64,000 nt of DNA from Saccharothrix longispora (GTDB lineage: Bacteria > Actinomycetota > Actinomycetes > Mycobacteriales > Pseudonocardiaceae), in NCBI RefSeq assembly GCF_030852425.1, contig NZ_NSDM01000010.1:186001-250000 (forward strand), written 5' to 3'. The first letter of the stretch is position 1. Every line of letters starts with the position of its first letter. A program made the translations under genes and the position numbers. The notes beneath the pieces were generated by a model that saw only the letters and a program-made list of their open reading frames with translations, was not told the DNA's origin and did not search any database. Positions 43,850-52,500 of this stretch are shown here, in pieces.

Positions 43850-45346
43850 ATGGAACCTGTCGTCGAGGGCCTGCGGGCGGTGCTGCCGCCGGACCGGGTG
43901 CTGACCGACCCGGACCTGCTCGAGCACCACCGCCGCGACAAGGCCGACCTGTGCGACGCCGGTGTGCCGCTGGTGGTGGTGCGCCCGCGGGACACCGCCG
44001 AGGTGGCCGCCGTCGTGGAGGTGGCGGCGGCGCACGGCGTCCCGGTGGTCCCGCAGGGCGCGCGGACGGGGTTGGCGGGCGCCGCGAACGCCGTGGACGG
44101 CGCGGTGGTCGTGTCGCTGGCCGGGATGGACCGGATCGTGGAGATCGACCCGGCGGAGCGGATCGCGGTGGTGCAGCCCGGCGTGGTCAACGCGGAGCTG
44201 CGCCGGGCCGCCGCCGAGGAAGGATTGGCCTACCCGCCGGACCCGGGCTCGTGGGAGTCCTCGACGATCGGCGGGAACGTCGCCACGAACGCGGGCGGCA
44301 TGTGCTGCGTCAAGTACGGCGTGACCGGCGAGTACGTGCTCGGGCTGGAGGTCGTGCTCGCCGACGGCGAGGTCCTGCGGTGCGGTCGTCGCACCGCCAA
44401 GGGCGTCGCCGGCTACGACCTGACCGCCCTGTTCGTCGGTTCGGAGGGCACGCTCGGGATCATCACCGAGATCACCGTGCGGCTGCGGCCCGCGGCGGCG
44501 GAGGCCAGGACCCTGGTGGCGGTGTACCCGGAGGTGGCCGCCGCCGGCGCGGCGGTGGCCGCGATGACCGCGGCCGGTCACGTGCCGAGCATGGTGGAGC
44601 TGCTCGACCGCACCCACCTGCGGGCGATCGAGGCCTACCGGCCGATGGGGCTGGACACCGGGGCGGGGGCCATGCTGCTCGTCGCGACCGACACCGGCGA
44701 CCGCGCCGGGGACGAGCTGGCCGCGATCGCCGAGTGCTGCCGGCCCGGGGCGAGCGAGCTGTACGTCGCGAGCGACGCGGTCGAGGCCGAGGCGTTGACC
44801 GCGGCCCGCAGGTTGGCGCACCCCGCGATGGAGCACCTCGCCACCGCGCGCCACCCGGACGGGCGCGGCGGGCTCGTGGTCGACGACATCGCCGTCCCCC
44901 GGTCGCGCGTCGTCGACCTGGTCGTCGGGGTCGAGGAGATCGCGGCGCGCCACGACGTGCTCGTGGGGGTGGTCGGGCACGCCGGGGACGGGAACCTGCA
45001 CCCGGTGATCGTCGTGGACCAGGCCGACCCGTCGAGCGTGGAGCGCGGCCGGGCCGTGTTCGACGAGATCATGCGGCTCGGGTTGTCGCTGGGGGGCACC
45101 TGCACCGGGGAGCACGGCGTCGGGACGCTCAAGAGGGACTGGCTCGCCCACGAGCTGGGTCCGGTCGGCCTGCGCGTCCACCGGGCGGTGAAGGCCGCGC
45201 TCGACCCGGCGGGCATCCTCAACCCGGGGAAGGTGATCACGCCCGGACCCGGCCTCGACGGGGCCACGGCGGTGGCCGCTCCGGGGGACGGCACGAGCGG
45301 AGATGCACCCCGGTCCGCCGTGGTGGAGAGTCGAGTCCGAGCCTGA
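43850..45346 (+). CDS. FAD-linked oxidase, GlcD / D-2-hydroxyacid dehydrogenase type
   Basis: A 498-aa flavoprotein of the vanillyl-alcohol-oxidase fold. The FAD-binding half (about residues 35-215) contains VPQGARTGLAGAAN, PDPGSWESSTIGGNVATNAGG and VGSEGTLGIITE. The substrate half ends with GHAGDGNLHP and GEHGVGTLKRDWL, which are hallmark GlcD motifs for binding 2-hydroxy acids. It should oxidise a 2-hydroxy acid to a 2-keto acid. The only missing step between hmaS and hpgT is 4-hydroxymandelate to 4-hydroxybenzoylformate, usually done by the unrelated FMN enzyme Hmo, so this gene is the natural candidate to fill it. About 40 C-terminal residues are a low-complexity extension. The start ATG 43850 is chosen by the family's usual N-terminus. 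Confidence 0.88.
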   Translation: MEPVVEGLRAVLPPDRVLTDPDLLEHHRRDKADLCDAGVPLVVVRPRDTAEVAAVVEVAAAHGVPVVPQGARTGLAGAANAVDGAVVVSLAGMDRIVEIDPAERIAVVQPGVVNAELRRAAAEEGLAYPPDPGSWESSTIGGNVATNAGGMCCVKYGVTGEYVLGLEVVLADGEVLRCGRRTAKGVAGYDLTALFVGSEGTLGIITEITVRLRPAAAEARTLVAVYPEVAAAGAAVAAMTAAGHVPSMVELLDRTHLRAIEAYRPMGLDTGAGAMLLVATDTGDRAGDELAAIAECCRPGASELYVASDAVEAEALTAARRLAHPAMEHLATARHPDGRGGLVVDDIAVPRSRVVDLVVGVEEIAARHDVLVGVVGHAGDGNLHPVIVVDQADPSSVERGRAVFDEIMRLGLSLGGTCTGEHGVGTLKRDWLAHELGPVGLRVHRAVKAALDPAGILNPGKVITPGPGLDGATAVAAPGDGTSGDAPRSAVVESRVRA

Positions 45347-45598
45347 GCACGAGCCGTTCGGGAGCGCGGCCCCGGGCGGGCCGACAGCACCTGCCACCAC
45401 CTCGCCCCGACCGCGCTCGGCCGCCGGGGGATCGGCCCCGACCTCCAGGGGAGCGGCCGCGCCACCACGACGAGCACGACAGCCGGACCACCCGTGGTCC
45501 CACCACGACGATCCGGACACGACAACCCGAGGACGCCAGCACCGGCCCTCGCGTGACCTGGTGATCGTTCTCGCCCGCTTCTTCGCTTGGAGGACATC

Positions 45599-46777
45599 TT
45601 GGCCACCACGGTTCCATCGCGCGACGAGCTCGTGCGCAAGGCAACGGACCTGATCCCGCTCCTGCGGAAGCACGCGCCGTGGGCGGAGCAGAACCGCAGG
45701 CTGCACGACGAGGTGGTCGAGGCGCTCGCCGACGCCGGCATGTTCAAGCTGCGGCGCCCGAAGCACTTCGGCGGCTACGAGGTGGACACCCTCACGCTCG
45801 CCCAGGTCGCCGCCGAACTCGGCCGGGGCTGCGCCTCCACCGCCTGGGTGACGTCGGTGTACTGGATCCCGACCTGGATGACGTGCCAGTTCCCGGACGA
45901 GGTGCAGGAGGAGGTGTTCGCCACCCCGGACGTGCGGATCTGCGGGACGCTGAGCCCGTCCGCGATGGCCGCGCCGGCCGACGGCGGCATCGTCCTGAAC
46001 GGCAAGTGGGGCTTCATCAGCGGCGCGCACCACGCGCAGTGGCAGGAGATCATCGCCATCCTGGTCCCGCCGAACGGCGAGCCGTACCCGGTGATGGCGC
46101 TGGTGCCGCTGTCCGACCTGCTCGTCGTCGACGACTGGGACACCTCCGGCCTGCGCGGCACCGGCAGCGTCAGCACCGTGGCGAAGGACCTGTTCGTGCC
46201 GTCGGAGCGCGTGCTCCCGCTGCCGGTGCTGCTGTCCGGCCAGACCGCGTCCAAGCGCAACGGGAACACCCCGATCTACCGCGCGCCCCTGATGCCGGTC
46301 GCGGCCGCGTCCTCGACGGGCGCGATCGTGGGCATCGCGAAGGGCGCCATGGACGTCTTCTTCGAACGGCTCCCCGACCGCAAGATCACCTACACGAACT
46401 ACGAGAGCCAGCGCGAAGCGCCGATCACCCACTTCCAGGTGGCCGAGGCGTCGCTGAAGATCGACGAGGCCGAGTTCCACGCCTGGCGCACGTCGAACCT
46501 GGTGGACCGCAAGTGCGAAGAGGGCACCGAGTGGAAGCTCGAGGAGCGCGCCAAGACGCGCGCCGACGTCGGCAGCGTGATCCGGCTCGCCAAGGACGCG
46601 ATCGACGTCCTCGCCACCGCGAGCGGCGGCACCTCGATCTACAGCGGCATCCCGATCCAGCGGTTCAACCGCGACATCCAGGCGGTCAACCAGCACGCCC
46701 TGATGCACCCGAACACGAACTTCGAGCTCTACGGCCGGGTGCTGTGCGGCCTGGAGCCCAACACGCTCTACATCTAG
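45599..46777 (+). CDS. Acyl-CoA dehydrogenase-fold flavin monooxygenase (group D, HsaA/DszC-like)
   Basis: A 392-aa protein starting at TTG 45599; a GGAGG five bases upstream decides this start. It has an acyl-CoA dehydrogenase fold, but the sequence matches the monooxygenase branch of that fold: the CASTAWVTSVYW segment, FISGAHHAQW, the WDTSGLRGTGS core, and the C-terminal SGGTSIYSG and QAVNQHALMHPNTNFELYGR stretches. Relatives use reduced FMN or FAD from a partner reductase to hydroxylate phenols or amino sugars. No reductase is in the window. It lies directly before the SgcJ-like gene and is probably co-transcribed. It is a second candidate aryl or core hydroxylase besides the HpaB-like one. 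Confidence 0.88.
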   Translation: MATTVPSRDELVRKATDLIPLLRKHAPWAEQNRRLHDEVVEALADAGMFKLRRPKHFGGYEVDTLTLAQVAAELGRGCASTAWVTSVYWIPTWMTCQFPDEVQEEVFATPDVRICGTLSPSAMAAPADGGIVLNGKWGFISGAHHAQWQEIIAILVPPNGEPYPVMALVPLSDLLVVDDWDTSGLRGTGSVSTVAKDLFVPSERVLPLPVLLSGQTASKRNGNTPIYRAPLMPVAAASSTGAIVGIAKGAMDVFFERLPDRKITYTNYESQREAPITHFQVAEASLKIDEAEFHAWRTSNLVDRKCEEGTEWKLEERAKTRADVGSVIRLAKDAIDVLATASGGTSIYSGIPIQRFNRDIQAVNQHALMHPNTNFELYGRVLCGLEPNTLYI

Positions 46778-46808
46778 CACGGAACGCCGAGACCAGGAGG
46801 AACCCGGT

Positions 46809-47237
46809 ATGAACCCCCAAGCGGACCAGGCGGCGATCGCGGCCCTGACCCAGAAGGTCCTCGCCGCGTGGGCCTACCACGACGCCGACACGTTCGCGAG
46901 CGTGTTCGTCGACGACGGGACCATGATCCTGCCGGGGTCGCTGTCCACCGGTCGGGACGAGATCCGCGAGCAGATGACCAAGGAGTGGGCGGGCCGCTGG
47001 AAGGGCACGCAGGTGACCGGCAAGCCGATCAGCATCCGGGTCCTCGGCCCGGACGTGATCCTCCTGCTGAGCCTCGGTGGTGTCCTGCACCCCGGTGAGA
47101 CCGAGGTGACCGAGGCGAACGCCATCCGCGCCTCGTGGCTCGCGGTCCGCCGGGACGGCGAGTGGAAGCTGGCCGCCTACCAGAACTCCCCGCGCTACCA
47201 GGTGGACGCCGCCGGGAGCACCGCCAAGGTGGCCTGA
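46809..47237 (+). CDS. SgcJ/EcaC-family NTF2-like protein
   Basis: A 142-aa protein with a cone-shaped NTF2/SnoaL-like fold. It opens AAIAALTQKVLAAWAYHDAD, then has FASVFVDDGTMILPG, a stretch typical of the SgcJ/EcaC family, and ends with the WKLAAYQNSP strand. The start ATG 46809 has AGGAGG eight bases upstream. SgcJ of the C-1027 cluster is associated with enediyne core formation, and homologues recur in enediyne loci, so its presence here next to PksE is expected. The exact role (catalytic or binding) is not established by this sequence. A 13-bp hairpin separates it from the SDR gene. Confidence 0.88.
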   Translation: MNPQADQAAIAALTQKVLAAWAYHDADTFASVFVDDGTMILPGSLSTGRDEIREQMTKEWAGRWKGTQVTGKPISIRVLGPDVILLLSLGGVLHPGETEVTEANAIRASWLAVRRDGEWKLAAYQNSPRYQVDAAGSTAKVA

Positions 47238-47252
47238 CCGCCCGACCGAACC

Positions 47253-47291
47253 GAAGGGGCCGTTGTCCGTGCCGCGGGCAACGGCCCCTTC
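47253..47291 (+). terminator. Hairpin between the SgcJ-like and SDR genes
   Basis: GAAGGGGCCGTTG (47253-47265) pairs perfectly with 47279-47291 around a 13-nt loop. It lies 15 bases after a stop and 17 bases before a start codon, so it may terminate or attenuate. Confidence 0.6.
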
Positions 47292-47308
47292 CCGCATTGG
47301 GAGGTTCC

Positions 47309-48325
47309 ATGCTGGTCAGCGTCACCGGTGGCACGGGCTACGTCGGCTCGCACTCCGTCGCCGCCGTGCTCCGGGCGGGCCACCGCGTCAGGCTGCTCGT
47401 CCGCGACGAGTCCGCCGTGGACCGCGCGCTCGCGCCGCTGGGGGTGGACCCCGGCGCGGTCGACGTGGTGCGGGGCGACGTGCTCGACCGGTTCGGCGTG
47501 GAGAGGTTGGCGCAGGGCGCCGACGCGCTCCTCCACGCCGCGTCGGTCTACTCGTTCGACAGCCGGGCGCACCGCGAGATCGCCCGGACGACCGTGACCG
47601 GCACCGAGCGGGTGCTGGACGCCGCGCGCCGCGCCGGGGTCGGTCGGGTCGTGCACGTCTCCAGCTTCGGCGCGCTGCTGCCGTCACCGGGCCGGGAGCT
47701 CGGCCCGGACTCCCCGGTCGGCCGCCCGCGCGAGACGTACCTCGCGGCCAAGGCCGCCGCCGAGTCCGTCGCCCGCGCCCACCAGGCCGCGGGGGCGCCG
47801 GTGACGATCACCTACCCGCCCGCCCTGCTCGGCCCGCACGACCCGAAGCTGGGCGACCAGGTCACCCGGCTGCGCAACACGCTGCGCGGCCTGATGCCGA
47901 TCTGGCCGACCGGGGGACTGCCGGTGGGCGACGTCCGCGACACCGCCGCGCTGCACGCGGGGCTGCTGGGCGGGGGAGGACCGGAGGGGAACCGCCACTT
48001 CGGTCCCGGCGAGCACCTGACGACCCGCCGGTTCGTGGCGCTGCTGCGCGAGGTCACCGGCCGCGCGCTGCCCACCGCGCACCTGCCGGCGCGGGCGATG
48101 CTGCCGCTCGGCCTGGTCACGGGCCTGGTGCAGCGGGTGTGGCCCTGGCACATCCCGGCCGAGTACGGCGCCCTCTACACCTGCGCGTGTGCGGCCAGGG
48201 TGGCCGAGGGGGCGAGTGGCCGTGCGGGCAGACCGCTGGTGGAGACCTTCGCCGACACCGTCCGCTGGCTGCACCGCGAGGGCCTGCTGTCGACCCGGGC
48301 GGCCGGGACCGCGGCCGCCGGCTGA
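47309..48325 (+). CDS. Extended short-chain dehydrogenase / NAD-dependent epimerase-dehydratase
   Basis: A 338-aa extended SDR starting ATG 47309 after GGGAGG. It has an N-terminal Rossmann loop TGGTGYVGSHS, the HVSS strand with the catalytic Ser, and a YLAAK pair as the catalytic Tyr/Lys. The middle region has ITYPPALLGPHD, found in the dihydroflavonol-reductase-like and atypical NAD(P)H epimerase branch. It likely reduces a ketone or epimerises a centre in the enediyne or aryl unit. It follows the SgcJ-like gene across a hairpin. A 27-bp perfect inverted repeat follows its stop and ends the operon. Substrate unknown. Confidence 0.88.
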   Translation: MLVSVTGGTGYVGSHSVAAVLRAGHRVRLLVRDESAVDRALAPLGVDPGAVDVVRGDVLDRFGVERLAQGADALLHAASVYSFDSRAHREIARTTVTGTERVLDAARRAGVGRVVHVSSFGALLPSPGRELGPDSPVGRPRETYLAAKAAAESVARAHQAAGAPVTITYPPALLGPHDPKLGDQVTRLRNTLRGLMPIWPTGGLPVGDVRDTAALHAGLLGGGGPEGNRHFGPGEHLTTRRFVALLREVTGRALPTAHLPARAMLPLGLVTGLVQRVWPWHIPAEYGALYTCACAARVAEGASGRAGRPLVETFADTVRWLHREGLLSTRAAGTAAAG

Positions 48326-48349
48326 CCGCGCCGCGCGCACCGGGCACGA

Positions 48350-48405
48350 CGAAGGCGGAGCTCCCGCCGGGGCGTCGGGACGCCCCGGCGGGAGCTCCGC
48401 CTTCG
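48350..48405. terminator. Very long perfect terminator hairpin
   Basis: A 27-bp perfect inverted repeat (48350-48376 with 48379-48405) with only two bases between the arms, located between convergent genes. It is the longest stem seen in the window. Confidence 0.8.
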
Positions 48406-48432
48406 CCGCACGTGGTGCGGGGAACCCCGCGA

Positions 48433-48975
48433 TCAGCCCAGGTAGCCCTGGCGCACGATGTGCCGCGCGGTGTCCGCGTAGGCCGCCGGGTCCGCCGGGA
48501 CCACCGTGGCGAGGCCGTCGACGTAGCGGTTGTACATGCAGAACGCCGCCGCGATCAGCACGGTGTCGTGGATCTCCAGGTCGGTGGCGCCCTCCGCGCG
48601 GGCGGCGTCGACCAGCTCCGCGCCGACACCGCGGCCACCCCGCTGCACCGCGCCCGCGATGCGCAGCAGCGCCCGCAGCTTCTCCGGGACGGGTGCGGTG
48701 TCCAGGTCCGCGCGGACCCGGTCGACGAGTTCCATGCCCTCGTCCAGCTGCGCCGCGGCGAACGCGGAGTGGGAGCCGCAGCAGAAGGTGCACTCGTTGA
48801 GCCCGGAGACGTACGCCGCGATCAGCTCGCGCTCGCCCGCCGTGAGCGGGTGCGGGCCGCGCAGCAGCACCTCCGCCAGTTCCATCAGCGGCTTGGCCGT
48901 CTCCGGGCGGTACCGCAGCGGGCCGCTGATCCCCGGGAACAGGGTCTCGTCGACTCCGAGGTCGATGTGCGCCAT
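48433..48975 (-). CDS. AhpD/carboxymuconolactone decarboxylase-like protein
   Basis: A 180-aa all-helical protein starting MAHIDLG at ATG 48975, with GAGGGA upstream. It has the AhpD-type CxxC-x-x-H motif (CTFCCGSHS), the redox pair and the histidine that make the peroxidase active site in this family. The C-terminal half is the usual helix pair with AAFCMYNRYVDGL. Such proteins reduce peroxides or act as thiol-linked oxidoreductases; in enediyne loci they could help against oxidative damage or take part in a redox step. It is read in the same direction as PksE and E10 but is separated from them by a 21-bp hairpin. A second, longer AhpD-like protein lies at 62310. Confidence 0.85.
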   Translation of the reverse strand: MAHIDLGVDETLFPGISGPLRYRPETAKPLMELAEVLLRGPHPLTAGERELIAAYVSGLNECTFCCGSHSAFAAAQLDEGMELVDRVRADLDTAPVPEKLRALLRIAGAVQRGGRGVGAELVDAARAEGATDLEIHDTVLIAAAFCMYNRYVDGLATVVPADPAAYADTARHIVRQGYLG

Positions 48976-49006
48976 GGATTCCCTCACTGCTCGTGGTGGT
49001 AAGGGG

Positions 49007-49057
49007 CCGGGTCCGGACGGGTGCCGGCGGTCGTGGCCGGCACCCGTCCGGACCCGG
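49007..49057. terminator. Terminator of the PksE-E10 operon
   Basis: A 21-bp perfect stem (49007-49027 with 49037-49057) and a 9-nt loop lie ten bases after the E10 stop codon. Confidence 0.75.
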
Positions 49058-49066
49058 TGCGGCCGG

Positions 49067-49507
49067 CTACGCGACCTGCGCGGTGCTGAACGGTGCGAGC
49101 GCCTCCCGCAACTGGGCGGGCACCCGCGTGGGAACGGTGTTGTTGTTCGGGCCGCGCATGCAGGCGATCCGCTGCGACCCCCTCGCCACCAGCGTCTCCG
49201 CGCCGTCCTGGAGCTTGACGTAGTCGAACGCGAACGCGATCTGCGTCTGCGTCAGCTCCTCCAGCCGCATCCGCACGCTCAGCTCGTCGAAGGCGGCGAT
49301 CTCGGCGTAGAACTCGCAGTCGACCTTCAGCGTGAACAGCTTGAGGTCGTCGTGCACGATCTCCGCCAGCACCGCCGGGGCCTGCTCCAGCAGGAACTTC
49401 TCCCGGCAGTGGCCCTGCCAGCGCAGGTAGTGGGAGTAGTAGACGTTGCCGACGAAGTTCGTCTCCTCGAAGCCCACGCGGTGCCGCAGCTCGTAGTACC
49501 CGGTCAT
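49067..49507 (-). CDS. tebC: Enediyne thioesterase (E10 / TEBC)
   Basis: A 146-aa hotdog-fold thioesterase of the CalE7/DynE7/SgcE10 type, which hydrolyses or releases the linear polyene from PksE. The hallmark N-terminal block TNFVGNVYYSHYLRWQGHC is present, as are the later CEFYAEIAAFDELSVRMRL strands. The start ATG 49507 has GAGAGG just upstream and lies seven bases past the PksE stop, so the two genes form one unit. Together PksE and E10 are the minimal enediyne polyene-forming pair in all known enediyne clusters. Both the sequence signature and the neighbour make this call secure. Confidence 0.95.
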   Translation of the reverse strand: MTGYYELRHRVGFEETNFVGNVYYSHYLRWQGHCREKFLLEQAPAVLAEIVHDDLKLFTLKVDCEFYAEIAAFDELSVRMRLEELTQTQIAFAFDYVKLQDGAETLVARGSQRIACMRGPNNNTVPTRVPAQLREALAPFSTAQVA

Positions 49508-49514
49508 CGGCCTC

Positions 49515-52500
49515 TCACCTCCCCTCGGACAGCACGGCGAACACGACCGGGTCGGACAGGTCGTTGAGCGTGGTCGCCCAGGTGGCGACCCGGACGTCCC
49601 CGGTGGAGAACACGACCCAGCCGTCCGGGGTGATCCGGTCCACCACGAGGTCCCGCGTCGTCGTGCCGGTCTTGCGCAGGCACTCCAGCGCGGACCAGAG
49701 CCGGGTGCCCGCCGTGCTCGGGTCCTCCCCGGACTCGGCCACCACCAGGTCGCGGACCCGGAACAGGTTCTTGCCCAGCAAGGACACCCAGTCCCAGTCG
49801 TTGCGCGGCGTGGCCGCCTCGACGTCACAGCCCAGCGTGCCGGGCCCGGTCACCACCAGGCTCACCCCGGCGCCGTGCGACGCCGAGATCGAGGCGCCGT
49901 CCACCTCGGGCTTGCCGTCCGGCCGGTACCGCACCTCCACCGACCGCCCGAGGGCACGGCTCGCGGCGAGCCGGGTCTGCGTCCGCCGGTCGGCCGGTTC
50001 GCCCGTCCGCGGGTCCGGTTCGACGACGACCGCGCGCCCGCCGCCGAGCACCCGCTCCAGCGCGCGCTCCAGGTAGCCGCTGAGCATCGCCGGCACCCAC
50101 GGGCCGGAGCTGTCCTTCTGCCGCACGGCGCGCAGCATCAGCCCCTCCCAGCGCTCGACCACCCGGCCGGACGGTTCGAGCACGTCGATGTCGTAGACGT
50201 AGCTGTCACCGTCCTGCGACCGCTCGTGCGCGTCCAGCACCACGTACTCGACCTGCTGCTCGGACGGCTCGGCCAGGTACAGCCGGTCCACGCCCTGCGG
50301 CAGCAGGGTCGCGTCGGGCACGCAGCACTGGAGCGCGTGCATCACCGCGTCCCGGGTGCCGGGGTCGGCGAGCACCTGCTCCTGCGGCAGGTAGGCGGCG
50401 AACCACGGCGCGGGCGAGGTGGTCGACAGGTCCGCCACCGCGTGGCGGGCGCTCGCCCGACGGTAGCCGAGCACGCGCTGGAACCGCTTGCCCTGGAACA
50501 TCACGCCGCCGTACAGCTCGGTGATCGGGTCGAGCGGCACCGGGGGCAGCTGGGTGACCGCCCTCGTCGTGCCCTGGTCGGGCGGCGCCGGCCTCGGGAA
50601 CCGCAGCGTCGCGCGGAAGTGGTCGGCGCTGAACCCGGTGTCCTTCGCGCGGATGGCCACGGTCACCGTCTCGGTGTCCCGGACCAGGGCCGCGAGTCGC
50701 ACGGTCGTGGTCGAACCGGGCCGGACCACGATCGGCCGCAGGAACTCGACGTCCTGGAGCAGCGGGGTCCCGGTGCGACCGAGCACTGCCGTCGCGACCT
50801 GGGCCATCGCCTCCATGCCGACCACCGCGGGGAACAGCAGGTCCCCGTCGAGCGCGTGGTCCGACAGGTACGGGTCGCTGCCCGCGGACAGCTCCACCTC
50901 GGTGACCAGTTCGACGTCCGGGTAGTGCAGCAGCACCCGGTCGACGAACCTGGACAGCGGCAGCTCCTTGCTCGTGTCGAGCGGCAGCGTGGCGAGACCG
51001 CCCAACCGGCCGGTGATCGTCACCACCGGCCCGGCCGACGCGTCGGCCAGCACCTGGCGCAGCACCCGCAGGCCCTCCTCGACCGAGACCGGGGTGATGC
51101 CGTCCCGCGCGAGCGCCTCGACGACGCCCAGCCGCTCGCCCATCCCGGCGCCCGACCAGACCGACCACTCCATCGCCAACGCCCTCGCACCGGGGTGCGC
51201 GCGCTGGAAGTCGACGGTCAGCTCGCTCATCCAGTCGTTGGCGGTCGAGTAGTGCGCCTCACCGCGCAGCCCGGCCCGGCCGATGATGCTGCCGAACGTG
51301 ACCAGCAACTTGATCCTGTCCTGGTCCACCGCGTCGAGCACCGAGCGCAGGCCGGTGATCTTGACGGCGAGCGTCTGCCGGAACCGCTCCTCGGTCAGGT
51401 TGCCCAGCGCGGCCGGCTCGTTGCGGCCCGCGCCGTGCATGACGCCGGTGATCGGGCCCAGCGCGGCCTCGAACCGGGCGACCGCCGCGGCGACCTGCTC
51501 GGGGTCGGTCACGTCGGCGCGCTCGTACCGGCACGCCACGCCCGCCGCGGCCATGCGGGCCAGGTTGGCCGAGATCTCCTCGTCGTCCGCCGGGGCGTCC
51601 CGGCCGATCAGCGCGAGCTTCGCGCCCGAGTCCACGGCCATGACCAGCGCGCACTCCGCCGTGATGCCCTTGGCACCACCGGTGACCAGCAGCACGTCCG
51701 AGCTGTCCAGCGGTGTGCCGGTGCGCGGTTCGGCGGGCGACTGGAGCACGGTCAGCACCGGCGCCGTCCGCCGGCCGTCCGCGTCGTAGCGGACCTCGCT
51801 GAACGTCGTGGTGGCGGCCGCTTCGACGACCACCTTGCGCACGGCCTCGTCGATCTCCGCCGCGGTCTTCGGCGCGAGGTCGGGCAGCGACACGATCGTC
51901 GTCGCCAACCCGTCCGCCTCCAGGAACGCGGTCCTGGCCAGGCCGGAGGCCCCGTACCGGTGCTGCACCACGACGAACCGGGTGCCCGGCGGCGCCGCGG
52001 TGGCGGCCTGGCCGGCGGCCAGCATCAGGCCGACGTGCTCCTCGCCGCTGTCCGGCAGGCACAGCAGCACACCGTCGCCGATGCCCGCCTCGTCGAGCGC
52101 GACCCGCAGCCGCTCCGCGAGCGGGTGGCCCGCCGGCGCGAACGCCCGCCAGGTGCCCGCGGGGCCGGTGCCGACCTCCACCCTCGGGGCCCGCGCCGGC
52201 ACGTAGTCGACCGAGAACGGCCGCACCCACTGCCCGACGCCGGCCACCTCGTTGTCGCGGCCGGTGTTCCCGCCCTGCGCGGACTCGGCCAGCTCGTCGA
52301 TCAGGTCGGCCAGCTCGCCGAGCGTCACGGTCGCGAAGCTGGTCGTCGCCTCCAGCGTGGGCAGGCCCAGCCGGCTGGTGACGTCGTTGACGAGCTGCCC
52401 GACGGTGATGGAGCTCAGGTGCAGGTCGTCGAGCGGGTGGGTCGTCGCGGCCACGGTCTCCAGGGGCAGCTCGACGCGCTCGGCGGCCAGCTCGCGCAGC

